Assembly (NCBI GenBank): GCA_004356175.1 | Contig: SMXV01000042.1 | Coordinates: 1-6,045, forward strand | Length of the DNA stretch: 6,045 nucleotides | Source of the DNA: Acidobacteriota bacterium | Lineage (GTDB): Bacteria; Actinomycetota; Acidimicrobiia; Spongiisociales; UBA5794 | Direction: 5' to 3' | Part shown: positions 1 to 4,784 of the stretch, piece after piece | How positions within the stretch are numbered: position 1 is the stretch's first letter | How the letters are laid out: each line of letters begins with the position of its first letter | Program-made: the position numbers and the translations under genes | Notes under the pieces: generated by a model | Told to the model about the DNA's origin: nothing | The model's database searches: none | The model's input: only the letters and a program-made list of their open reading frames with translations

Positions 1-449
1 CGTTCGCGCAGCACGTACATGAGAGGAGTCGTTGCCCCGAGTTCAAGGGGGTACGACGACATGAACACGAGGTGAGACGAAATCCGGAACAGCTCCGACA
101 GGATGAGTCGAATCCATTGAGCCCTCTCTGGTGCCTCGACCTTCATGAGCCGCTCCACACCGAGGATGAACGGCACCTCGTTGGCGAATCCCGAGACCCA
201 GTCGATGCGGTTGACGAGTGTCGTGATCTGCGCGTATGTCCGGACTTCCGCGAGTTTTTCATACCCGCGATGCATGTACCCGATCACCGGTTCGAGCGAC
301 GTGATTCTTTCTCCGTCGACCGTTGCAATGAGCCGAAGTACGCCATGTGTCGAAGGATGCTGTGGACCGATGTTGAGCGTCATGTTCGGTGTCTCGAGTT
401 CGACGGAGACGGCAACCTCTGAGCGGTGCATGAGTTCGCGTGACGTCAC
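1..449 (-). CDS. nuoD: NADH-quinone oxidoreductase subunit D, N-terminal part (runs off left edge)
   Basis: NuoD is the 49-kDa hydrophilic subunit of complex I. With NuoB it forms the quinone-binding pocket at the base of the peripheral arm, on the cytoplasmic side of the membrane. The reverse strand reads without a stop for 149 codons to the window edge, against roughly 400-430 residues usual for the family, so only the N-terminal third is visible. Family signatures are clear: MTLNIGPQHPSTHGVLRL at residues 23-40, including the HPSTHG loop that lines the quinone site, then YMHRGYEK at 58-65 and RIDWVSGFANEVPF further on. I chose the GTG at 449 because it overlaps the nuoC stop as GTGA and has a GGAGG at 457-461 with 7-nt spacing. 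ATG codons at 431 and 383 are in-frame alternatives; the second would start at the conserved MTLNIGP. Identification is secure from sequence motifs; the exact start is less so. Confidence 0.95.
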   Translation of the reverse strand, partial: MTSRELMHRSEVAVSVELETPNMTLNIGPQHPSTHGVLRLIATVDGERITSLEPVIGYMHRGYEKLAEVRTYAQITTLVNRIDWVSGFANEVPFILGVERLMKVEAPERAQWIRLILSELFRISSHLVFMSSYPLELGATTPLMYVLRE

Positions 450-1096
450 GACTCGTCCTCCTCGTCGTCCGTTTCTGGCAGACCTTCGACGTCGACCTCG
501 CCCGGCCACGGTTTGACCTCGCGAGCGATTAGCGGGAACGACTTGAGAAGCGGATTTCCAATGAAGTCATCAGGCAGATACAGCGGTATGAGGTTGTTGT
601 GGCCCTCAAACATGATGCCGAACATTTCGTGGGCTTCTCGTTCATGCCATTCAGCGCCACCGATCGATTCCGTGAGGGAACCAATCGTCGGATTCTCTCT
701 TGGCAGGACGGTCACGAAGTTGACTCCGTCGCCGTTCGTTACAGAGGAGAGGCGACAGATCACTTCGAATCTCTCCTCGAGACTGTCCGGGTCGGCAACA
801 CCCTCACCAACCTCGTAGTCCTTCGACCAGTCAATCGCGGAGAGCCATGAGAAGAAGGGGAGCTCCGTCCGAGCTTCGTTGATTGTGTCGACCCACTTGT
901 CCTTGTCAACGAACACGCGCACCGTGTCGAATTCAACGTCGTAGCTGAGACAACCGAGTCGCTCTGTTACGTCGGCTGCGAAAACCTCGAGGGGGGTCGG
1001 CTCGGAGGTCGGCGACTCTGCGGCTTGATCGGTTTCAGGCTGGTCGCTTTCAGGCTGGTCGCTTTCAGGCTGGTCGCTTTCAGGCTGGTCGCTCAT
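446..1096 (-). CDS. nuoC: NADH-quinone oxidoreductase subunit C with repeat-bearing acidic N-terminus
   Basis: NuoC is the 30-kDa subunit of the complex I peripheral arm; it binds NuoD and NuoB and carries no cofactor. The protein is 216 residues. The family core runs from about residue 34 (TPLEVFAADVTERLG) and contains the 30-kDa signature at about 150-166 (WHEREAHEMFGIMFEGH, with Glu157 where Asp is usual), then PLYLPDDFIGNPLLKSFPL. The first 33 residues are not conserved-looking: four SDQP-E/T units (residues 2-21), a decayed unit and a Ser/Pro/Glu-rich linker, which together look like a disordered acidic tail. The C-terminus is also acidic (DDEEDES). The ATG at 1096 is preceded by GGAAGG with 6-nt spacing, and there is no other Met before the core. 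The gene overlaps nuoB by 17 bp and nuoD by 4 bp, so translational coupling is likely. Confidence 0.96.
   Translation of the reverse strand: MSDQPESDQPESDQPESDQPETDQAAESPTSEPTPLEVFAADVTERLGCLSYDVEFDTVRVFVDKDKWVDTINEARTELPFFSWLSAIDWSKDYEVGEGVADPDSLEERFEVICRLSSVTNGDGVNFVTVLPRENPTIGSLTESIGGAEWHEREAHEMFGIMFEGHNNLIPLYLPDDFIGNPLLKSFPLIAREVKPWPGEVDVEGLPETDDEEDES
457..461 (-). promoter_or_regulatory. Ribosome binding site deciding the nuoD GTG start
   Basis: The minus strand reads GGAGG, followed by 7 nt and then GTG at 449. The site lies inside the 3' end of nuoC, where it encodes part of the acidic DDEEDES tail, and it favours the GTG over the downstream ATG codons. Confidence 0.6.
1021..1095 (-). 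repeat. 15-bp in-frame tandem repeat at the 5' end of nuoC
   Basis: On the plus strand the unit caggctggtcgcttt occurs at 1036-1050, 1051-1065 and 1066-1080 without a mismatch. A fourth copy at 1081-1095 differs only in its last two bases, where the nuoC start codon lies. A decayed fifth unit at 1021-1035 matches 10 of 15 bases. In nuoC the units encode SDQPE. In the nuoB frame each complete unit reads through to TGA, and the copy nearest nuoB supplies its stop codon (1080-1082). Because the unit is a multiple of three, copy-number change would keep nuoC in frame. Confidence 0.95.
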
Positions 1097-1577
1097 CCTC
1101 GGCCTTCCACTTCTCCCGCACGTCTTCCTTCATGATTTGCTTCTGCAGGAGAACGATTCCCTCAAGCAGAGCCTCTGGACGTGGCGGGCAACCCGGCACA
1201 TAGATGTCAACAGGCATGATTTGGTCAACACCCTTGGTAACTGAGTACGAATCCCAGTACGGACCCCCGGAGTTCGCGCACGATCCCATGGAGATGACGT
1301 ACTTTGGTTCCGGCATCTGCTCGTAGAGGCGTTTTACGGCCGGTGCCATCTTGTCCGTCACCGTGCCAGCCACAATCATGAGGTCTGACTGCCGTGGAGA
1401 AGCTGGCAGCGGCACGATGCCGAACCGCATGAAGTCGTATCGCGGACCGGCCACAGCCATGACCTCGATGGCACAGCACGCAAGCCCGAACTGGAAATAC
1501 CACAGCGAGTACGTCCGAGACCAGTTGAGCAGCCAGGAGAGGGGTTTCGGAGCACCGAATTTCTCGATTATTCCCAT
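1080..1577 (-). CDS. nuoB: NADH-quinone oxidoreductase subunit B
   Basis: NuoB (PSST) holds iron-sulfur cluster N2, the last [4Fe-4S] cluster of complex I, and passes electrons to quinone at the interface with NuoD. The 165-residue product has all four expected cluster ligands: the adjacent pair Cys34-Cys35 in GLACCAIEVMA, Cys100 in MGSCANSGG and Cys130 in VPGCPPRPEA. Other family hallmarks are GPRYDFMRFG (44-53) and SPRQSDLMIVAG (60-71). Length is typical for the subunit. The ATG at 1577 lies inside the last codons of nuoA (10-bp overlap), with an AAGG about 10 nt upstream. The C-terminus overlaps the start of nuoC and ends in the first copy of the 15-bp repeat, giving a short charged tail (EDERPA) that is not part of the conserved fold. 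Nothing suggests loss of function. Confidence 0.98.
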   Translation of the reverse strand: MGIIEKFGAPKPLSWLLNWSRTYSLWYFQFGLACCAIEVMAVAGPRYDFMRFGIVPLPASPRQSDLMIVAGTVTDKMAPAVKRLYEQMPEPKYVISMGSCANSGGPYWDSYSVTKGVDQIMPVDIYVPGCPPRPEALLEGIVLLQKQIMKEDVREKWKAEDERPA

Positions 1578-1951
1578 TCGAGTACACCCTTGCGAATGGC
1601 ATAGATCAGGCCGAGCAGCAGGATTCCAATGAACACGAACATCTCGACCAGCGCAAAGTATCCACGTCCGATTGAGTCAAAGAACTCGAGCTGAAGCGCC
1701 CAGGGAAATATGAAGACAGCTTCGACGTCGAAGATGAGAAAGAGGAGGGCGAAGATGTAGTACCTGATGTGGCTCTGATTCCACCCCGACCCCACCGGTT
1801 CGATACCCGACTCATATGCGACGTCCTTGAGTCCACCGGGCGCCCTTGGCGCAATCATGCGGTTCATCCCGATAGCTCCGCCAACAAGCGCAGCGCCCAT
1901 GAAGATGAAGACTGCGACCGTTATGTAGTCGCCGTAGTACTGATTGAGCAC
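1568..1951 (-). CDS. nuoA: NADH-quinone oxidoreductase subunit A
   Basis: NuoA is a small membrane subunit at the junction of the peripheral and membrane arms of complex I, near the quinone entry site. From the GTG at 1951 the product is 127 residues, close to the family's usual length of about 120. Three membrane segments can be read: about 9-29, 64-86 and 98-118. The loop after the first carries the conserved LKDVAYESGIEPVGS (41-55), with Ser where many homologues have the Cys of YECG, a common variant. The second segment carries the conserved acidic FDVEAVF (74-80). The start is uncertain: TTG at 1954 and GTG at 1951 share a GAAGGA at 1961-1966 (6 or 9 nt away). An ATG at 2029 would add 26 residues but has no good ribosome binding site. 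As the first gene of the nuo operon, its promoter should lie in 1952-2093, but I see no convincing one on this strand. Confidence 0.93.
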   Translation of the reverse strand: MLNQYYGDYITVAVFIFMGAALVGGAIGMNRMIAPRAPGGLKDVAYESGIEPVGSGWNQSHIRYYIFALLFLIFDVEAVFIFPWALQLEFFDSIGRGYFALVEMFVFIGILLLGLIYAIRKGVLEWE

Positions 1952-1960
1952 CAAGAATGT

Positions 1961-1966
1961 TCCTTC
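1961..1966 (-). promoter_or_regulatory. Ribosome binding site of nuoA
   Basis: GAAGGA on the minus strand lies 6 nt before TTG 1954 and 9 nt before GTG 1951. It supports a start here rather than at the upstream ATG 2029, whose preceding bases carry no comparable site. Confidence 0.5.
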
Positions 1967-2060
1967 GCATACGGTTCGGCCAGAAGCCGCCAGTGCTCCC
2001 AATAGTACGTATCTCCATGTTGCAATCATGAGCCTGACGCGGAGACATCTTTCGGCGACG

Positions 2061-2087
2061 TTGCGTGGTACACCGGTGAACTATCGT
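2061..2087 (+). promoter_or_regulatory. Possible leaderless promoter of the phosphatase gene
   Basis: A TANNNT-type -10 element, TATCGT at 2082-2087, ends 6 nt before the ATG at 2094, the spacing expected if transcription starts on the start codon itself. A weak -35, TTGCGT (2061-2066), lies 15 nt upstream. No Shine-Dalgarno sequence precedes ATG 2094. Leaderless genes of this type are common in actinobacteria, but the call rests on short motifs only. Confidence 0.4.
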
Positions 2088-2093
2088 CATCAC

Positions 2094-3185
2094 ATGAATG
2101 ACATCGTTGTTCCAGACTATGAGGGTGGCAGCCTCGTCAACCTTGTGGCCGAGGTTGAGCATCGGTTGACCGGCAAGTCTGTTTCGTCGCGGTTGTCCCC
2201 TGACCTGGAAACCCACATTCCAGATGCGGAGACGTATGTCCTTGTCCTGTTCGATGGCCTCGGAAGTCACCAACTGAACCACCCAGCCGCAGCCGCGCTT
2301 TCGACAGCGTCGCGAGCGACCATCGATGCACCGTTCCCATATACAACAACCGTGAGTTTGGCATCGATCGCGACGGGGCTACCGCCCAGCCAACACGGTG
2401 TGCTTGCATATCACCTATGGATGGAGGAGGTCAAGGTTGTCGTAAATACGATTCACATGACGACACTCTGGGGGGCCAGGCTCGATCTCGACTACGCCGC
2501 GATTCTTCCGGAACCGAACCTGTGGGAACGTCTGGGGAGCCACGGGATCGGCGGCGTTACCGTGCAGCCGGGTCACTTCGACCGGACACCGCTAACGAGG
2601 ACGCTGTATCGAGGAGCAGAGTTTCAACCCTACTGGTCGCCAGCGGAAGCCGTCGAACGCACCGTACGGGCCGCTTCTGAACCGGGGCGTCTCGTGATGC
2701 TCTACGTTCCAGATATCGATGTCGCTGCGCACATTGGGGGCCAGACCTCCAACGAGTACACCAATGCCCTCCTCGTCGCGAACACCATCTGGGGAGACCT
2801 CACTGAGCGGCTGCCGGAGACGGTCGGACTCATCGGAACGTCGGACCACGGACATGTCGACATAGACGAGGACCACAAGATTCGGCTTCCCGATGCCGCA
2901 GGCAACGACAGGATTCTCTACGGTGTTGACCGGGCAATGTTTGTCAAAGGCGACGGGGTGAGCCTCGCCGAGGGTCTTGAGGCAACATGGATTCCGGCTG
3001 CCGAACTACCAGACCTATGGGGACCAGGACCACACCATGCGGCGTTCGACGAGCGCCGTCCCGACGGAATCCTCTTTGCACACGACACCTATGCGGTCTT
3101 TCACAAGCACGCAAATGATCGACTCGTCGGATACCACGGCGGCCTCATGCCCCAGGAACGAGAAATCCCGCTGCTCGTGCGTTGA
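2094..3185 (+). CDS. Alkaline phosphatase superfamily / nucleotide pyrophosphatase-type phosphodiesterase
   Basis: The 363-residue product belongs to the type I phosphodiesterase/nucleotide pyrophosphatase branch (PF01663-like) of the alkaline phosphatase superfamily, two-metal (usually zinc) enzymes that cleave phosphodiester or pyrophosphate bonds through a Thr nucleophile. All expected positions can be placed: Asp54 in VLFDGLG; a TTT run at 84-86 followed by the ASIATGLPPSQHG motif, with Thr85 the likely nucleophile by pattern alignment; Asp209 and His213 in DIDVAAHIGG; Asp251-His252 in TSDHGH; and His348 in GYHGG near the C-terminus. No signal peptide or membrane segment is seen, so it is probably cytoplasmic. 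The reading frame is open further upstream, but PDYEGGSLVNLV at residues 7-18 is the likely start of the conserved region, supporting ATG 2094; GTG 2076 is an alternative. It is transcribed divergently from nuoA and converges on the next gene. The substrate cannot be told from sequence. Confidence 0.88.
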   Translation: MNDIVVPDYEGGSLVNLVAEVEHRLTGKSVSSRLSPDLETHIPDAETYVLVLFDGLGSHQLNHPAAAALSTASRATIDAPFPYTTTVSLASIATGLPPSQHGVLAYHLWMEEVKVVVNTIHMTTLWGARLDLDYAAILPEPNLWERLGSHGIGGVTVQPGHFDRTPLTRTLYRGAEFQPYWSPAEAVERTVRAASEPGRLVMLYVPDIDVAAHIGGQTSNEYTNALLVANTIWGDLTERLPETVGLIGTSDHGHVDIDEDHKIRLPDAAGNDRILYGVDRAMFVKGDGVSLAEGLEATWIPAAELPDLWGPGPHHAAFDERRPDGILFAHDTYAVFHKHANDRLVGYHGGLMPQEREIPLLVR

Positions 3186-3196
3186 ACGCCCGAGCG

Positions 3197-3613
3197 CTAC
3201 TTGGCGATGCCGTTGACGGTGCCGGTGATCTTTTCGTAAGTCAGATCGTACGCGAAACAGATCACTTCGCGATCGCCGATATCCCACGTATCTGCCGTCG
3301 GATTGAACCACGCAATATCGTAGATGCTCTCGTCATATGAGATACCCAGATAGGCAGCGAAGTTGTCCTCGCAGATCTGGAACGCACGGTTGTTGACGGC
3401 CTCAAAACCGGGATAGTCGCTCCCCGTCATGTCGACATTCGCAAACACCTCGTTGTCATGAGGAGAGTCGCAGTCGATAATGGGAATGTCTTCCACTTCC
3501 TCGAAGCTGTCAGGATCGTCGAAGCAGGTGCCGATGCTCAACGTCAGAACTGAGGGGGTACATGCGGCCGCTACCACCCCAACGACAAAGACAAGCAACA
3601 CTATCCGCTTCAT
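3197..3613 (-). CDS. Septum-formation-family secreted lipoprotein
   Basis: The 138-residue product starts with a lipoprotein signal peptide: a positive MKR start, a hydrophobic stretch at 4-14 and Cys18 in VVAAAC, a permissive lipobox with Ala at -3. The mature part resembles the actinobacterial 'septum formation' domain (PF13845-like): IGTCFD (27-32), DCDSPHDNEVFA (47-58), an AFQICEDNF segment around Cys81, and GDREVICFAYD (113-123). The four mature cysteines, 30, 48, 81 and 119, are placed as two disulfides would need. Despite the family name its molecular role is poorly defined; an extracytoplasmic, membrane-anchored location is the safest statement. I chose ATG 3613 because GGGAG (3620-3624) lies 6 nt upstream and the signal peptide starts there; the same frame is open to 3871 but the extra residues are not protein-like. 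It is a single gene, divergent from the iron transporter and tail-to-tail with the phosphatase. Confidence 0.82.
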   Translation of the reverse strand: MKRIVLLVFVVGVVAAACTPSVLTLSIGTCFDDPDSFEEVEDIPIIDCDSPHDNEVFANVDMTGSDYPGFEAVNNRAFQICEDNFAAYLGISYDESIYDIAWFNPTADTWDIGDREVICFAYDLTYEKITGTVNGIAK

Positions 3614-3619
3614 CGAAAT

Positions 3620-3624
3620 CTCCC
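3620..3624 (-). promoter_or_regulatory. Ribosome binding site fixing the lipoprotein start
   Basis: GGGAG on the minus strand lies 6 nt before ATG 3613, directly ahead of the signal peptide. It decides against the much longer open frame reaching 3871. Confidence 0.6.
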
Positions 3625-3710
3625 ACTGGCACGCTGTGTACGGTTCACACCAGCATAGATACAGACACTCTCGCATCGGTATTAGCGGTGCAGGACCGCA
3701 CGAACACCAT

Positions 3711-3738
3711 TTGCACCTATGTACACAGTGATTATACC
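3711..3738 (+). promoter_or_regulatory. Putative promoter of the iron transporter operon
   Basis: TTGCAC at 3711-3716 and TATACC at 3733-3738 are separated by 16 nt and are the best sigma-70-like pair on this strand of the intergenic region. Transcription would start near 3745, inside the palindrome at 3743-3761, leaving a leader of about 29 nt before ATG 3774. The -35 matches consensus at only three of six positions, as expected of an activatable or repressible promoter, so this is a prediction. Confidence 0.45.
3731..3736 (-). promoter_or_regulatory. Consensus -10 element facing the lipoprotein gene
   Basis: The minus strand reads TATAAT, a perfect -10 hexamer, about 118 bp upstream of the lipoprotein start. 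No good -35 is found at 16-18 nt, where the sequence is AT-rich (around TAAAGA). If used, it would give a leader of roughly 110 nt. It overlaps the plus-strand -10 of the transporter, so the two promoters would compete or be co-regulated. Confidence 0.35.
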
Positions 3739-3767
3739 CTTGCCTAATGAATTTCTTTAGGTCAGGG
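3737..3767. promoter_or_regulatory. Fur-box-like palindromic operator ahead of the iron transporter
   Basis: The core CCTAATGAATTTCTTTAGG (3743-3761) is a 19-bp inverted repeat centred on 3752 with 8 of 9 positions paired. After two unpaired positions the dyad resumes as CCCT (3737-3740) against AGGG (3764-3767), giving 12 of 15 pairs over 31 bp. Aligned without gaps to the classical 19-bp Fur box it matches 11 positions, including TAATGA and the TTA of the opposite arm. It overlaps the end of the predicted -10, the expected transcription start, and the ribosome binding site of the substrate-binding protein gene, so a bound repressor would block transcription. The position and palindrome are directly visible; Fur-family (iron-dependent) binding is inferred from resemblance and from the downstream gene. 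An IdeR/DtxR site is less likely, because its half-sites point the other way. Confidence 0.55.
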
Positions 3768-3773
3768 AACACA

Positions 3774-4784
3774 ATGCGCGACACGCGGGGAAGATATACC
3801 CTCTCTCTGCTGCTCTTCGTGGTCCTGTTCGCCGGATGTTCAGCGACGGGCAACGACGGTGGCCTCGTCATCTATTCGGGGCGCAGCGAGGATCTTGTGC
3901 AGCCGCTGATTGACCAGTTTGTCACAGAGACAGGCATCAACGTTGCCGTTCGGTACGCAGGTTCCTCAGATCTTGCTGCCACGATTCTTGAGGAGGGAGG
4001 ATCCTCACCTGCCGATCTCTTCTTTGCACAGGACCCAGCATCGCTCGGCACGGTTGCCCTCGCAGGCCTGTTCACGAAACTAGGGCCCATCCACACGGAC
4101 AAAGTGCCAGCGCAATTCTCTGACTCGCAATCCCGGTGGGTCGGGATTTCGGGTCGCGCACGGGTTGTCGTTTACGACGCCACGAGGGTCTCTCCGGATG
4201 ATCTGCCTGAAACGGAGGACGGCTTTACCGAGTCGCGGTGGTCAGGAGAGACCGCCATTGCGCCGACGAACGGCTCCTTCCTTGCTTTCGTCGCCGCAAA
4301 GATCCTCGATGAGGGCGAGGAAGTTACCAGTGCCTGGCTCGACGCAATGGCTTCGAACAAACAGCCAACATATGCCAAGAACTCTTCGATCGTGGCAGCG
4401 GTGAACGCCGGCGAAGTCAAGACGGGGCTCGTCAACCACTATTACCTGCTTCGCGCTCTCGCCGTGGAACCGAACGAAGTCGGACGGAACTTCTCCTTCT
4501 CAGTACCGACTGCTGGAGCGATCGTCATGCCCGCTGGTATTGGGATTCTTGAGAGTTCGGACAACAAGACGGACGCGGAAGCGTTCGTGGCGTTCATGCT
4601 CAGCACAGCTGCTCAGACCTACTTCTCGGAGGTCACGTTCGAATACCCGCTCGTGCACGGCGTTGAAGCGAACGAACAGCTCCCACCGCTCGCGTCCATC
4701 CCAACGCCAGATATCGACCTCTCCAGGCTGGCCGAGGTGCTCGACCTTGCGACCGACCTTGTCGCAGCGGCTGGCTTGATTTGA
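3774..4784 (+). CDS. Ferric-iron-type ABC transporter substrate-binding lipoprotein
   Basis: The 336-residue product is a periplasmic-type binding protein of the FbpA/FutA class, which captures Fe(III) outside the membrane and delivers it to an ABC permease. It opens with a lipoprotein signal: RDTRGR, a hydrophobic run at 10-19, then FAGC with Cys22 as the lipidated residue. Typical stretches follow: LVIYSGRSEDLV (31-42), TGINVAVRYAGSSDLAATIL (53-72), EEG and SPADLFFAQDP (78-88), and GRARVVVYD (127-135). The adjacent tyrosines Tyr223-Tyr224 in NHYYLLR correspond to the tyrosine pair that coordinates ferric iron in this family. I chose ATG 3774 because AGGGA (3764-3768) lies 5 nt upstream and the signal peptide is compact; ATG 3747 in the same frame sits within the palindrome and lacks a ribosome binding site. 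The next gene, a permease, overlaps by 4 bp. A related anion or sugar-phosphate substrate cannot be fully excluded. Confidence 0.87.
   Translation: MRDTRGRYTLSLLLFVVLFAGCSATGNDGGLVIYSGRSEDLVQPLIDQFVTETGINVAVRYAGSSDLAATILEEGGSSPADLFFAQDPASLGTVALAGLFTKLGPIHTDKVPAQFSDSQSRWVGISGRARVVVYDATRVSPDDLPETEDGFTESRWSGETAIAPTNGSFLAFVAAKILDEGEEVTSAWLDAMASNKQPTYAKNSSIVAAVNAGEVKTGLVNHYYLLRALAVEPNEVGRNFSFSVPTAGAIVMPAGIGILESSDNKTDAEAFVAFMLSTAAQTYFSEVTFEYPLVHGVEANEQLPPLASIPTPDIDLSRLAEVLDLATDLVAAAGLI

Noticed and set aside
145..516. Plus-strand open frames over nuoD/nuoC, and similarly 1351-1632 over nuoB
   Set aside because: They run antisense to conserved complex I genes and show no protein family signatures.
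2002..2007. TACTAT on the minus strand as the nuo operon -10
   Set aside because: The only TTG-like -35 nearby (TTGCAA) is 12 nt away, too close, and no better partner is seen at 16-18 nt.
1952..2029. nuoA starting at ATG 2029
   Set aside because: It would add 26 residues beyond the usual NuoA length and has no good ribosome binding site, while GAAGGA at 1961-1966 serves the TTG/GTG pair.
1944..2093. Longer N-terminus for the phosphatase (open frame from 1944)
   Set aside because: The extra 50 residues overlap the nuoA start, lack a ribosome binding site and do not resemble the family; the conserved region begins just after ATG 2094.
3183..3205. Shared terminator between the convergent phosphatase and lipoprotein genes
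   Set aside because: Only a 4-bp CGCC/GGCG stem with a 12-nt loop is visible and there is no U-tract; too weak to call.
3634..3728. Inverted pair CTGTGTAC (3634-3641) and GTACACAG (3721-3728)
   Set aside because: An 8-bp match across 80 bp, built on the self-complementary GTAC, is easily due to chance; no link to promoters or a known regulator.
3614..3871. Lipoprotein gene extended upstream to 3871
   Set aside because: It would bury the signal peptide internally and run through the divergent promoter region into the transporter gene; GGGAG fixes ATG 3613.
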